From assembly GCA_947258565.1 (NCBI GenBank), contig CAMYJB010000011.1, positions 101,944 through 165,943 of the forward strand: a stretch of DNA of 64,000 nt, in the 5' to 3' direction. Shown one piece after another: positions 1 through 8,661 of the stretch. The notes under the pieces are model-generated. The model was not told the DNA's origin. It saw only the letters and a program-made list of their open reading frames with translations, and made no database searches. Within the stretch, counting starts at the first letter, position 1. Each line of letters opens with the position of its first letter. This DNA comes from an uncultured Woeseiaceae bacterium (GTDB lineage: Bacteria > Pseudomonadota > Gammaproteobacteria > Steroidobacterales > Woeseiaceae). Position numbers and translations under genes: made by a program.

Positions 1-673
1 TCCAGGTGCATGTCTCGATGCCGTCGTCGCTGACGAAGATGCGCTGGCCGACCCGGTCCAGGGCGATGCCCTGCGGCTTGCCCAGCGGCGCCGCACTGCC
101 CGGCCCGCCGATGGTACGCACGAGATTGCCGTCAGCGTCGAGCACGAGGATCGCTTTCTCAACCTTGCTGGCGACGAACAACAGACCCTGCCCTTCGTCC
201 GCAACCATGGCCGAGGGCTGCCCGACCGGCGCCGCCGTCAGGCTGGGCGAGGTCTGCACCCATTGTGATTTGCTGTTTATGCTGGACGAATCCTTGATGC
301 CTTTCTTCTTGGGCTTGCCGTAGCCGAAGACCTGGATGCGGCCGGTGTATTCCTCGCCGACGTACAGGCGGTTGTTCATCCAGGCAACGCTCAGAGGTTT
401 GCCAGCGGTCGCCTGCGTTTCATCGGTATAGATCGGCAATGCGTCCAGCGCCTGCATGGAAAGCGGATCCACGATGACCACTTTCCTGCCGACATAGTCG
501 CCTACGACGAGCCCCAGCGGGCTCTCGGCCATGCGAAGCGGCCCCACGAACTCGAGGGTCTGAGCAAAAGAAACTGGCGACGCCAGGCCCGTTACCACGG
601 CAAGCGCACACAGCATCGCTGCCATCCGTGCGCCTGAGAATCCAGAAAGTCGGAAGATTGAAATTCGAAACAT
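1..673 (-). CDS. NHL-repeat/beta-propeller secreted protein, 3' end outside window
   Basis: The frame is open from an ATG at 673 to the left edge, so only the N-terminal ~224 residues are present. A hydrophobic signal peptide (about residues 17-38, ending SFA) is followed by propeller-type strands such as LGLVVGDYVGRKVVIVDP, VAWMNNRLYVGEEYTGRIQVFGYG and PQGIALDRVGQRIFVSDDG, typical of NHL or six-bladed propeller repeats. It is therefore probably periplasmic or surface-exposed; its binding partner cannot be told. A basic patch (KPKKKGIK) lies between blades. No neighbour shares its strand closely enough to suggest an operon; the next gene upstream ends over 300 bases away. Confidence 0.75.
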   Translation of the reverse strand, partial: MFRISIFRLSGFSGARMAAMLCALAVVTGLASPVSFAQTLEFVGPLRMAESPLGLVVGDYVGRKVVIVDPLSMQALDALPIYTDETQATAGKPLSVAWMNNRLYVGEEYTGRIQVFGYGKPKKKGIKDSSSINSKSQWVQTSPSLTAAPVGQPSAMVADEGQGLLFVASKVEKAILVLDADGNLVRTIGGPGSAAPLGKPQGIALDRVGQRIFVSDDGIETCTW

Positions 674-865
674 CTCGGCTTGATCCCCATTGTTGGCAAT
701 CCCGACGGGGTCCGTCCAACGGGCCCCGGGGAGCCTGAAGCGACAGCCGCTGACAGCCGCTGTCTCCTGACCATTCTTTTGTGAATCATGGAGTCGCACA
801 AGGGTGGTTTATACGGATAACCACGCGCATCGCAGCAGGTGTGTCCCGGTATAAGCTATTGATTT

Positions 866-893
866 ATTATCGATTCCAGGCTCGATCGTGCAA
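866..893 (-). promoter_or_regulatory. candidate sigma70 promoter for the NHL-repeat gene
   Basis: On the minus strand TTGCAC (888-893), a 16-base spacer and GATAAT (866-871) form a fair sigma70 promoter. It lies in the 333-base gene-free stretch 674-1006. If used, the NHL gene would carry an untranslated leader of about 190 bases that contains several GC-rich inverted repeats (690-760). I could not match that leader to a known riboswitch. Nothing else in the stretch looks functional. Confidence 0.4.
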
Positions 894-1006
894 TCGATGA
901 AGAGAGCGTTAACCCCCGTGCAATCAATGCTCTTGTGACAAGGGTCTCAGTCCCTCCGGGCGAGCAGGTCGCCGCTAGCGGGAACTGTTAACTGCGCGAG
1001 CGCGGC

Positions 1007-1675
1007 TCAGTAGTCGCCGCCCAGGAGCCGGTCGAGACCCTCGCTCGCTCCGGACGCCCAGCGGCCGACCAGCCGCTCGACGCCTTGCCAGGTCGAGACC
1101 ACGCCGCTGCCGCTCACCATCGCGGCGCCTTCGACGGCCTGGCGGTCGAACGCGCGCACCAGCACTTCGTCCGATTGCGAGTCGCGCAGCTCCAATACCA
1201 GCGTCATCTCGCCGACGGTTTCGAGGGCGAAACCGGCTCGCCCTGCACCACCGACCCGCCGGCCCGGTGCCCGCGCAACGATATCCTGGACACGCACGTG
1301 CAGCGCCAGAACATCCGGCCCGGGTTCGGTAACGAGCTCAACATTCTCGAGCTTCCCGAGTTCCTCACCGAACGCGGTCGCCATGTCCGCCCTGAACCGG
1401 GTCTTCTGGTCTTCGCCCAGCGGAAACTGGTTCTGCTCCCGATCCGGGGTGCGGAAAGCCAACTCGAGTTCCTCGACCATGAGCTTGCTGTAATCGGCAA
1501 ACGTGACGCCCGGCCGAAGGAACGCGGCTTCGAAATTCCTTGCGGTAACCTGCTGCAGACCCTCGATGTTGACCTCGCCGGTGGGCTTCGGCTGGGTGGG
1601 CTGCGGCGCGCAGGCGCTCAGAACGAAAGCAGCCAGCAACACGATGCCGTGACTGATTGAAGGAGTGCGGGTCAT
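1007..1675 (-). CDS. DUF3313-type lipoprotein
   Basis: The ATG at 1675 is preferred over one 33 bases upstream because it places a clean lipoprotein signal at the N-terminus ([19 protein letters not shown] then the lipobox LSAC). The mature protein of ~200 residues carries the pattern [29 protein letters not shown] and a terminal segment [21 protein letters not shown], as seen in DUF3313 lipoproteins of proteobacteria, whose role is unknown. It should sit in the periplasm anchored by lipid. It is transcribed away from the DUF3604 gene. The family assignment is by eye. Confidence 0.7.
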   Translation of the reverse strand: MTRTPSISHGIVLLAAFVLSACAPQPTQPKPTGEVNIEGLQQVTARNFEAAFLRPGVTFADYSKLMVEELELAFRTPDREQNQFPLGEDQKTRFRADMATAFGEELGKLENVELVTEPGPDVLALHVRVQDIVARAPGRRVGGAGRAGFALETVGEMTLVLELRDSQSDEVLVRAFDRQAVEGAAMVSGSGVVSTWQGVERLVGRWASGASEGLDRLLGGDY

Positions 1676-1760
1676 TACTGTCACCGGAGCGAATTGTCGG
1701 AATGCCACATCCTACCGTTCGCTGCGGCAGAGCAGAAGCGCGTCGTCCACTTTAGGCAAC

Positions 1761-1901
1761 ACCCACAATTGCGTAATCGGGATTCCGACGCCGCGCTGGT
1801 CCCTGTATGATGCCTTCCGTTTCCGTGTCGAACATCCGGCTGACGCGCCTGCGACGACGCAGGAACGCGCGTACACGTCGCCGATCTGGTACACCCCTTA
1901 A
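1761..1901 (+). pseudogene. remnant of a second DUF3604 gene (C-terminal tail)
   Basis: This frame ends in [14 protein letters not shown]...[16 protein letters not shown], closely matching the last ~50 residues of the intact DUF3604 protein that follows (IPTPRHTLFDAIAL...ATIQERAYSSPIWYTP). The last 50 bases (1852-1901) match 3840-3889 at about 43 positions by eye. Upstream of about 1761 the similarity stops, and no start codon or signal peptide fits. It looks like the 3' stump of a tandem paralogue mostly deleted, just upstream of the surviving copy. The flanking sequence may now serve as promoter region for that copy. Confidence 0.75.
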
Positions 1902-1921
1902 TTAATGTATAGAGAGACATC

Positions 1922-3889
1922 ATGAGAAAACTGCTTTGCCTGTCCGCATCCGCACTCCTGGTCGGCGCCTGCGGGCAACCCGCCGAGGAGGCAGCCGAGG
2001 AAAGCGCGGCGCCGGCGCCGGTCGCGGAGGAAACTGCGCCGCCCGTCGCCGAGGTGACCAAGAGTCCCGGAGTCGTCAACAAGCTGTACTGGGGCGACAC
2101 GCACCTGCACACGTCGTATTCACCCGACGCCTACCTGATGCAGAACCGCTCGGCGGATCCGGATACGGCCTATCGCTACGCGAAAGGCTACCCGGTCGTG
2201 CACCCGTACCACAAGGCACGTATCGAGATCGGTACGCCACTCGACTTCCTCGTAGTCTCGGACCACGGCGAGTTCATGGGTGTCGTGCCGATGGTGCTGC
2301 AGGGCGATCCGCGCGTTGCCAATACGGAGACCGGAATACGGTATGCGCAGATGGCCGCCGAGGGTCGCGAGATCGAGGTCTTCGGCGAACTGATCGCACA
2401 GATTAATGGCGTCGTCCCGGTGGACCAGAACCTGAACAACCCCGAGATCAATGCGTCGGTCTGGGGTGAGATCATGGACGCCGCAGACCGCCACAACGAG
2501 CCGGGCAAGTTCACGGCCTTCATGGGCTGGGAGTGGTCGTCGACGCCACAGGGCCAGAACCTGCATCGCGTGCTGATCATGAAAGGCAGCAAGGTGAACG
2601 GTGAGAAGTTCATCCCGTACACGAGCCTGGACAGCAATAAGCCGGAGGACCTCTGGGCCTGGCTGGAGAAGACCTCCGCCGAGTCCGGCGCGGACTTCCT
2701 CGCGATCCCGCACAACTCGAACATCTCGGGCGGCCTGATGTTCCCGCTCGTGGACAGCAACGGCGCAGGTGTGGACCAGGCTTATTCCAAGCTGCGCATG
2801 CGTTGGGAGCCGGTCGTGGAGATGACGCAGATCAAGGGCGACTCTGAGACCCATCCGCGGCTGTCACCGAACGACGAGTTCGCCGATTACGAGACCTACG
2901 AGCATCTCATCGCGGTCGAGGGCGCCGAGGCCCCAAGCATGTTCAGCGATGGCTTCCTCGGCACGCTGAGCCCCGAGGACAGGGCGGTTATCGAATCGCA
3001 GGAGAAGCGCATCGTCGAAAATGGCGACTATGCGCGCACCGCATTGCTGCGCGGGCTCGTGCTCGACAATCGCGGCCGCGGCAACCCGTACAAGTTTGGC
3101 ATGATCGGCTCCACGGACTCGCACACGGCAATGGCCTCGGCCGAGGAAGACAATTTCCACGGCAAGATGGCGATCGACTCGACGCCGGGCACCAAGAAAG
3201 AAGACATCATTCCCGGCACGCCGGGCTGGGACATGGGCGCTGCAGGTCTCGCCGCCGTGTGGGCACCCGAGAACACGCGTGATGCCATCTTCGACGCGAT
3301 GAAACGCAAGGAGGTCTATGCGACGACGGGCCCGCGCATCAAGCTGCGCTTCTTCGGCGGCTTCGATTACAACGCCAATGATGCGTCGCTCAACAACCTG
3401 GCGGCAGCCGGCTACGACAAGGGCGTGCCAATGGGCGGCGACCTCTCAGCCGCGCCCGACGGCAAAGCGCCGTCGTTCCTGATCCGTGCCGTGAAGGACC
3501 CGGTCGGCGCCAACCTCGACCGCATCCAGGTCGTCAAGGGCTGGCTGGACGACGAGGGCATGCCGCAGGAAAAGGTCTTCAATGTAGCCATGGCGGACGG
3601 CCGCGTCGCAGGCAGTGACGGCAAGGCGCCGCCGGTCGGCAATACCGTGGATATCAGCACGGGCAACTACACCAACAGCATCGGAGATCCGGAACTGACC
3701 GTGGTCTGGAGCGACCCGGAATTCGACCCTGCGAAGGCATCGTTCTACTACGTGCGCGTACTGCAGATCCCGACACCGCGCCATACCCTGTTCGACGCGA
3801 TCGCGCTCGGCATCCCGGTCGAGGAGACCGGCAATCCGGCGACGATCCAGGAGCGCGCGTACTCATCGCCGATCTGGTACACGCCTTGA
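1922..3889 (+). CDS. DUF3604 family lipoprotein (PHP-like metal-dependent hydrolase fold)
   Basis: A 655-residue protein with a lipoprotein signal (lipobox VGAC, Cys17), an acidic Ala/Glu/Pro linker (21-45) and the DUF3604 core. Metal-site motifs typical of PHP-related hydrolases are present: GDTHLHTSYSPD (His61, His63), VVSDHGEF (Asp114, His115), IPHNSN near 262 and GSTDSHTA near 395. The substrate of this family is not established; marine gammaproteobacteria often carry several copies. The ATG follows AGAGAG. A degraded paralogue tail precedes it, and a PpiC-HupE pair follows on the same strand after about 46 bases, which suggests a shared transcript. Confidence 0.85.
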   Translation: MRKLLCLSASALLVGACGQPAEEAAEESAAPAPVAEETAPPVAEVTKSPGVVNKLYWGDTHLHTSYSPDAYLMQNRSADPDTAYRYAKGYPVVHPYHKARIEIGTPLDFLVVSDHGEFMGVVPMVLQGDPRVANTETGIRYAQMAAEGREIEVFGELIAQINGVVPVDQNLNNPEINASVWGEIMDAADRHNEPGKFTAFMGWEWSSTPQGQNLHRVLIMKGSKVNGEKFIPYTSLDSNKPEDLWAWLEKTSAESGADFLAIPHNSNISGGLMFPLVDSNGAGVDQAYSKLRMRWEPVVEMTQIKGDSETHPRLSPNDEFADYETYEHLIAVEGAEAPSMFSDGFLGTLSPEDRAVIESQEKRIVENGDYARTALLRGLVLDNRGRGNPYKFGMIGSTDSHTAMASAEEDNFHGKMAIDSTPGTKKEDIIPGTPGWDMGAAGLAAVWAPENTRDAIFDAMKRKEVYATTGPRIKLRFFGGFDYNANDASLNNLAAAGYDKGVPMGGDLSAAPDGKAPSFLIRAVKDPVGANLDRIQVVKGWLDDEGMPQEKVFNVAMADGRVAGSDGKAPPVGNTVDISTGNYTNSIGDPELTVVWSDPEFDPAKASFYYVRVLQIPTPRHTLFDAIALGIPVEETGNPATIQERAYSSPIWYTP

Positions 3890-3935
3890 GTCAAGCTCTG
3901 TTGGCGACTCGGCCGCTGTGGACTGGTAAGGCGTC

Positions 3936-4826
3936 TTGAAGAAATTCCTGCGGGAACCCCTGGTGCACTTCCTGGCGATAGGCATTGGCCTGTTCGTTCT
4001 TTTCGACCTGGTCGCGCCGGAGGAGAGCAATCTCGACAGCAAGACGATCGTCGTCGATCGCGATGCGCTGCTCACGTTCGTCCAGTTCCGCTCGAAGGCC
4101 TTCAACCCGGAAGTCGCAGCGGCGAGGCTCGACGCCCTGGGCGATGCCGAGTTGTCGATGTTGATCGACGACTACGTGCGCGAAGAGGCCTTGCACCGGG
4201 AAGCCCTGGCGCTGGGCATGGACCAGAACGACTACGTCATCAAGCAGCGGCTGATCCAGTCGCTGCAGTTCATTACCAACGGCTTCGTGTCGGCGGCGGT
4301 CGATGTATCCGACGAAGAGATCGCGGAGTATTACGAAGCGAACCGGGACGACTATTACGTCGATCCCTATGTGACGTTTACGCACGTATATTTCAGCAAC
4401 GACCGCCACGGCCGGGAGCAGGCACGGCAGCTTGCAAAGGCGAAGCTCGCCGAACTCAACGACGCGAGCGTGCCGTTTTCGGAAAGCACGCGTCACGGCG
4501 AGCGCTTCCTGTACAACGTCAACTACGTCGAACGAACCGAGGATTTTGTCGCCAGCCACTTCGGCAGGGCGATGGCGGCAGCGGTGTTCGAGCTCGAGCC
4601 GGATAGCAGGCAATGGTACGGCCCGTTCGAATCGGCCTACGGGCATCACCTGGTGATGCTGACAAAGCGGACGGACGGCCTTTACCCTCCGCTCGGGGAA
4701 ATCGCGGACAGCGTCCGCGAAGACGCATTGCGCATCAAGCTCGATGAGCAGAACGATCGCGCCGTGCAGGCGATCGTGGATACCTACGAGATTCGCATGG
4801 GCGACGTACGCGGTACGGGCGGATGA
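3936..4826 (+). CDS. membrane-anchored PpiC/parvulin-type peptidyl-prolyl isomerase
   Basis: 296 residues starting at a TTG, since the nearby GTG at 3918 runs into a stop. The N-terminus MKKFLREPLVHFLAIGIGLF is a membrane anchor, followed by a SurA/PpiC-like helical region (DALLTFVQFRSKAFN, LIDDYVREEALHREALALGMDQNDYVIKQRL) and a rotamase-like domain from about residue 145 to 255 ending GPFESAYGHHLVMLTKRT. It probably assists folding of exported proteins in the periplasm. Its stop overlaps the HupE start by 4 bases, so the two are translationally coupled. Confidence 0.8.
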   Translation: MKKFLREPLVHFLAIGIGLFVLFDLVAPEESNLDSKTIVVDRDALLTFVQFRSKAFNPEVAAARLDALGDAELSMLIDDYVREEALHREALALGMDQNDYVIKQRLIQSLQFITNGFVSAAVDVSDEEIAEYYEANRDDYYVDPYVTFTHVYFSNDRHGREQARQLAKAKLAELNDASVPFSESTRHGERFLYNVNYVERTEDFVASHFGRAMAAAVFELEPDSRQWYGPFESAYGHHLVMLTKRTDGLYPPLGEIADSVREDALRIKLDEQNDRAVQAIVDTYEIRMGDVRGTGG

Positions 4827-5836
4827 AATTGCGTGGTCTCGCAACGGCCTGCCTGTTGTTGTGTGCTGCCCTTGCGCAGGCGCATGACTCGCGGCCCAAC
4901 TTCGTCGAAATCATCGAGACGGAACCGAACGTCTTCAGTGTGCAATGGAAAATCCCTGCGACCGTGCCCGATGCGGCGCTGCCGACGATACGCATGCCCG
5001 AGAGCTGCACGACGGACGCGCGCCTCGCGATGCAACAATCGAGCGGTGCTTACCAGGGGCGGCTGGTCTACAACTGCCCGGAGGGGCTGTCCGGCAAGGA
5101 GGTCAGGATCGAGTTCCCGGTCATCAACCCGTCGCTGTCTTCGCTGTTCCAGGTGCGGCTCGCGAACGGGGAGCAGTACGTCAAGATTCTCAAGCCCGAA
5201 GAGAGCAGCTGGACGGTGCCGGAGGCAGAGAACAAGCTCGCCGTCGCGGGCCAGTACACCCTGCTCGGTATCGAGCACATCTGGATCGGCATCGATCACC
5301 TGCTGTTCGTCACCTGCCTGCTGCTGATTGCGCGCACGCCGCGGAAGGTCCTCATAACGATTACCGGGTTCACGGTCGCACATTCGATAACGCTTGCACT
5401 CGCGGCACTCGATGTCATCCGTATTCCTACGCCGCCGGTAGAAGCGGCGATCGCCCTGAGCGTGGTATTTCTCGCCTGGGAGATCGTGAAGAACGACGAG
5501 TCGCAGCTCACCTATCGCTACCCGGTTGCGGTCTCGATGTCTTTCGGCCTGCTGCACGGCCTCGGGTTCGCCGCTGTCCTGCGCGACATCGGGCTGCCGC
5601 AGACCGAGCTGCCGACGGCGCTGCTGTTCTTTAACATCGGCGTCGAGATCGGGCAGATCCTGTTCGTGCTGGCGCTGGTCGCGGTATTCCTGCTGGTGCG
5701 CCCCGTGCTCAGGAAGGTGCTCGAGAGCGACGACCATGATGTGCACTGGAACTGGATCACGACGCCTGCCAGCTACGTGATCGGCGGGATCGCGAGTTAC
5801 TGGCTGATCGATCGCATCTCGGGATTCTGGGTATGA
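4823..5836 (+). CDS. HupE/UreJ family membrane protein
   Basis: 337 residues with a cleavable signal (ending AQA, then HDSRPNF), a periplasmic domain of about 125 residues, and a C-terminal block of about seven membrane segments. The HupE/UreJ signature is clear: GIEHIWIGIDHLLFV, FTVAHSITLALA, LLHGLGFA and FFNIGVEIGQILF, with conserved His, Asp and Glu inside membrane segments. HupE/UreJ proteins are linked to nickel or cobalt uptake, but this long form with a periplasmic domain is common beside PpiC genes and its cargo is uncertain. No hydrogenase or urease genes lie in the window. Confidence 0.85.
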   Translation: MKLRGLATACLLLCAALAQAHDSRPNFVEIIETEPNVFSVQWKIPATVPDAALPTIRMPESCTTDARLAMQQSSGAYQGRLVYNCPEGLSGKEVRIEFPVINPSLSSLFQVRLANGEQYVKILKPEESSWTVPEAENKLAVAGQYTLLGIEHIWIGIDHLLFVTCLLLIARTPRKVLITITGFTVAHSITLALAALDVIRIPTPPVEAAIALSVVFLAWEIVKNDESQLTYRYPVAVSMSFGLLHGLGFAAVLRDIGLPQTELPTALLFFNIGVEIGQILFVLALVAVFLLVRPVLRKVLESDDHDVHWNWITTPASYVIGGIASYWLIDRISGFWV

Positions 5837-5901
5837 GACTTTTCTTTAAGACAGTACTGATTTTGAGTTTTGCCGTAACGAAAGCCGCGAGTACCCAATA
5901 G
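5833..5901 (+). CDS. possible 22-residue signal-peptide-like ORF
   Basis: An ATG overlaps the HupE stop (ATGA) and opens a 22-codon frame that reads like a bare signal peptide, MRLFFKTVLILSFAVTKAAS, then stops. It may be the beginning of a lost third gene of the operon, or chance. No homology is claimed. Confidence 0.2.
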   Translation: MRLFFKTVLILSFAVTKAASTQ

Positions 5902-5985
5902 TTGTCGCATGGGAATAATCGACCGGATTCCGCGATATACTGCGCAATCCGCACAGCCCGATCAGAACAACAACATGGGGAGGAC

Positions 5986-6645
5986 ATGGCGGACGACCTG
6001 CATTTGAATCCACTCACCGGTCACGGCGAGTTCGACCGCCTGATCGCCGAGTTCTCGGAATTGCGCGACGCCGATGCAATGGAGTCCGCGCGGCAAGGCA
6101 TCTGGGAGCAGTTCGGCGTGGAAGGCGCGGTCTTCATCTCCGACATGGCGAGCTTTTCGAGCACGTCGAGGAAGATCGGTGTCTGCCACTTCCTGAAGCT
6201 GATCCATCGAGCGCGCCAGTTCATCGCACCTCTGATTGCGCAGAACAACGGCCTGCTCCTGAAGTGCGATGCCGACAACTGCTACGCATTCTTCGAGAGC
6301 ACGGACGACGCCATCCGCGCAAGCTTCGACATCAACGCCGAACTTTTCCGGCACAACGACGAGTTCAGCCTGAACGAGCAAATCTACCTGTCGGTCGGCA
6401 TCGACTACGGCCGGGTCCTGCTCATCGGCGACAATGAATTCTTTGGCGATCCGGTGAACACGGCGTCCAAGCTCGGCGAGGATCTCGCGATCAAGGCCGA
6501 AACGCTGGTCACGAAACGCGCGCTGGAACATGCGACGCTCAGGATCCCCGAAACGGCAGAGCGCATGGTCGCGCGGATCTCGGAAATCGAGATCAAGTAC
6601 GTGCGCCTGCCGATGACGGAAATCGAGCGGGACGAGCTGGAATGA
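5986..6645 (+). CDS. class III adenylate/guanylate cyclase-domain protein
   Basis: The ATG at 5986 has a strong GGGGAGG ribosome site, whereas the in-frame ATG at 5902 has none. The 219-residue protein is mostly a nucleotide cyclase catalytic domain: VFISDMASFSSTSRKIG (first metal Asp), GLLLKCDADNCYAFFES (second Asp), then VGIDYGRVLLIGDNEFFGDPVNTASKLGED. The VNTASKL strand is close to the usual VNxAxRL. It lacks membrane segments, so it is cytosolic. It heads a coupled set with the phosphatase, kinase and STAS genes and probably provides or senses a signal for that partner switch. Catalytic activity is likely but unproven. Confidence 0.8.
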   Translation: MADDLHLNPLTGHGEFDRLIAEFSELRDADAMESARQGIWEQFGVEGAVFISDMASFSSTSRKIGVCHFLKLIHRARQFIAPLIAQNNGLLLKCDADNCYAFFESTDDAIRASFDINAELFRHNDEFSLNEQIYLSVGIDYGRVLLIGDNEFFGDPVNTASKLGEDLAIKAETLVTKRALEHATLRIPETAERMVARISEIEIKYVRLPMTEIERDELE

Positions 6646-7895
6646 GCCGTCAACTGAGCGAGGCGCAGGCACTGCGCAGCGTGCTCGAGGTCACGCGAAA
6701 ACTCAGTGCGCCATTCGACCTCGATACGATGCTGACCGAGGTCGTCGATGCGGCTCGCGAAGTGCTCGACGCCGACCGGGGCACGGTATTCCTGTATGAC
6801 GAGAGTTCGCACGAACTGGTGGTGCGCGTGGCAACCAGGCTAGGTGGCATCCGCATCCCCGCCGACAAGGGCATCGTGGGCGAGTCTGCGATGTCGAGGA
6901 AGCTCATCAACGTACCGGATTGCTACGCCGACGAGCGCTTCAATCGCGCCATCGACAGGGAGACCGGGTACCACTCCCGCTGCATGCTCACCATCCCGCT
7001 GATCGGCTTCGAGGAAACGCTGGTCGGCGTCCTGCAGATCCTGAACAAGAACAATGGCGTTTTCGACGACCAGGACGAGTTCGTCGCGACCGCCCTCGCC
7101 GCTCAGGCCGCCGTCGTGCTGCACCGGGCCAAACTGATCGAATCGATGATCGCGAGCGAGAGGCTGGATCGCGAAATCACGGTTGCACGGGACGTGCAGA
7201 TGGGCACGCTGCCCAAGGAGATGCCGGTCATCGAAGGCTATGGTTTCGCCGGCGCATTCTCGCCAACCGACCAGACAGGCGGCGACCTGTATGATTTCGT
7301 GCCGCTTTCGGACAAACGCCTGTTCCTGCTCATGGGCGACGCGACCGGTCACGGCATCGGGCCCGCGCTCAGCGCGACGCAGGTTCGCGCGATGCTCCGC
7401 GTTGCTTTGCGCCTCGGCGCGGACCTCGACGATGTATTCGTCAACATCAACGACCAGCTCGTCGAGGACCTTCCCGAGGACCGTTTCGTAACGGCGTTCT
7501 TCGGACTGCTGGACGCGGATACGCACACGGTCCGGTTTCACTCGGCCGGCCAGGGGCCCATCATGCACTTCCATGCTGCCGCCAAGAGCTACGACTGGCA
7601 CGAGCCGTCGACATTCCCGCTCGGTTACATGGGCCAGCAAGACCTCGGACCCGGCGTATCCATCCGGCTCGAACCGGGCGACATCGTCGGCCTGATCTCC
7701 GATGGCATCTACGAGTACGAGAATGAGGTTGGCCTGCAGTTCGGGCAGAAGGGCGTCAGGTCGGTCATCGACGCGATGCCGGGCGGCAAAGCGGAGGAAT
7801 TTGTGCCGGCTATCATGCATGCCGCGCGGATGCATGGCGGCAGCGCGCCCCAGGCGGACGACATCACCATCGTGCTCGTCCGGCGCAACTTCTAG
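6642..7895 (+). CDS. GAF-domain PP2C/SpoIIE-type serine phosphatase (RsbU-like)
   Basis: 417 residues: a GAF sensor domain (about 15-170; VLDADRGTVFLYD, GIVGESAMSRKLINVPD, TIPLIGFEETLVGVLQILNK) followed by a short coiled linker and an RsbU/SpoIIE phosphatase domain (about 195-417). Metal-binding motifs include GGDLYDF, MGDATGHGIGPAL, SDGIYEYEN and ADDITIVLV. The expected role is dephosphorylation of the STAS antagonist encoded two genes downstream. The start overlaps the cyclase stop by 4 bases. Confidence 0.9.
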   Translation: MSRQLSEAQALRSVLEVTRKLSAPFDLDTMLTEVVDAAREVLDADRGTVFLYDESSHELVVRVATRLGGIRIPADKGIVGESAMSRKLINVPDCYADERFNRAIDRETGYHSRCMLTIPLIGFEETLVGVLQILNKNNGVFDDQDEFVATALAAQAAVVLHRAKLIESMIASERLDREITVARDVQMGTLPKEMPVIEGYGFAGAFSPTDQTGGDLYDFVPLSDKRLFLLMGDATGHGIGPALSATQVRAMLRVALRLGADLDDVFVNINDQLVEDLPEDRFVTAFFGLLDADTHTVRFHSAGQGPIMHFHAAAKSYDWHEPSTFPLGYMGQQDLGPGVSIRLEPGDIVGLISDGIYEYENEVGLQFGQKGVRSVIDAMPGGKAEEFVPAIMHAARMHGGSAPQADDITIVLVRRNF

Positions 7896-7899
7896 CGCG

Positions 7900-8316
7900 A
7901 TGGCCGGCCAGTCGTTCAAGCGCAGCATCGAATCGGTAGCCGGGATCTACCGCTTCAGCGAAGACATCATGGCCGCGGACGATATCGACGAATCGATCCG
8001 CTTCCCGGTCCATCTCGCCATGGAGGAACTGTTCGTCAACCTCGTGACCTACAACCCCGGGGCCGAGCACGACATACTGATCGACGTTCAGATCGTCAAC
8101 GATGGCGTGGTTGTTACCATTGTCGACCATGACGCCGCCGAATTCGACGTCACCAGAGAGCGGTCCGTCGATACGGCAGCGTCGCTTCGGGAGCGCAAAC
8201 CGGGCGGGCTGGGCCTGCACCTGATACAACATATGGTCGATACGCTCGAATACGACTATCGGAACGGCCGGAGTAAAATTCGCTTCAGCAAGGGGCCGGA
8301 CACACGCGATGTTTGA
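7900..8316 (+). CDS. RsbW-like anti-sigma/serine kinase (HATPase_c_2)
   Basis: 138 residues, GHKL fold. The N box EELFVNLVTYN and the G2-type loop GGLGLHLIQHMV are intact. The G1-like segment reads VDHDAAEFDV, with Ala where a Gly is usual. Proteins of this type phosphorylate a STAS antagonist and sequester a sigma factor or other target. It starts 4 bases after the phosphatase gene and overlaps the STAS gene by 8 bases. The ATG at 7900 is chosen because a longer upstream reading would overlap the phosphatase in another frame. Confidence 0.85.
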   Translation: MAGQSFKRSIESVAGIYRFSEDIMAADDIDESIRFPVHLAMEELFVNLVTYNPGAEHDILIDVQIVNDGVVVTIVDHDAAEFDVTRERSVDTAASLRERKPGGLGLHLIQHMVDTLEYDYRNGRSKIRFSKGPDTRDV

Positions 8317-8599
8317 GATCGATTACGCCGAAAGTGGCGAGATTGTTTGCAGCGGGCGCCTGGATGCGGCGCAGAGTGCGAAGGCAGAGGCGTTCCTCGG
8401 GCGCCTGGATGCCAGCCATACCCTCGACTTTGAGCGCCTGGAATACATTTCGAGCGCCGGGTTAGCTATACTGTTGAAGACACAAAAAAGGCTGTCCGAG
8501 AGCGGCGCAGCGATAAGAATAATAAACGTCAACAGGCACATACACGACATCTTCCGCTATTCGGGCTTTAACACGATCTTCGAGATCGAGACCCTGTAG
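8309..8599 (+). CDS. STAS-domain anti-sigma factor antagonist (RsbV/SpoIIAA-like)
   Basis: 96 residues, a single STAS domain. The phosphorylation loop reads FERLEYISSAGLAILL; Ser49 aligns with the phosphorylated Ser of SpoIIAA (DSSGL). It is the expected partner of the preceding kinase and of the GAF-PP2C phosphatase. Just past its stop is CCCTGTAGGGGTTTTT (about 8592-8607), a short hairpin with a T run that could act as a weak terminator before the ECF sigma gene. Confidence 0.88.
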   Translation: MFEIDYAESGEIVCSGRLDAAQSAKAEAFLGRLDASHTLDFERLEYISSAGLAILLKTQKRLSESGAAIRIINVNRHIHDIFRYSGFNTIFEIETL

Positions 8600-8633
8600 G
8601 GGTTTTTGCAACGTAAAGAGGGGGGTTCATCGG

Positions 8634-8658
8634 CCAACTTTTCTTGCGGCCGCCTGTA
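8634..8658 (+). promoter_or_regulatory. shared ECF-type motif CCAACTTTTC-N12-GTA, copy 1
   Basis: CCAACTTTTC (8634-8643), a 12-base spacer and GTA (8656-8658) lie directly before the ECF sigma gene. The same arrangement recurs before the nonapeptide-repeat gene. The AACTTT core resembles the -35 element of ECF sigma promoters, which suggests autoregulation. The spacing would put the transcript start at about the ATG at 8662, so either the message is leaderless or the motif has another role. Confidence 0.5.
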
Positions 8659-8661
8659 GGT

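Noticed and set aside
592..801. 69-codon minus-strand frame upstream of the NHL gene
   Set aside because: No ribosome site or family features, and it overlaps the signal-peptide-bearing start of the NHL protein in another frame.
1085..1660. 191-codon plus-strand frame
   Set aside because: Antisense to the DUF3313-type lipoprotein, which has a proper lipobox.
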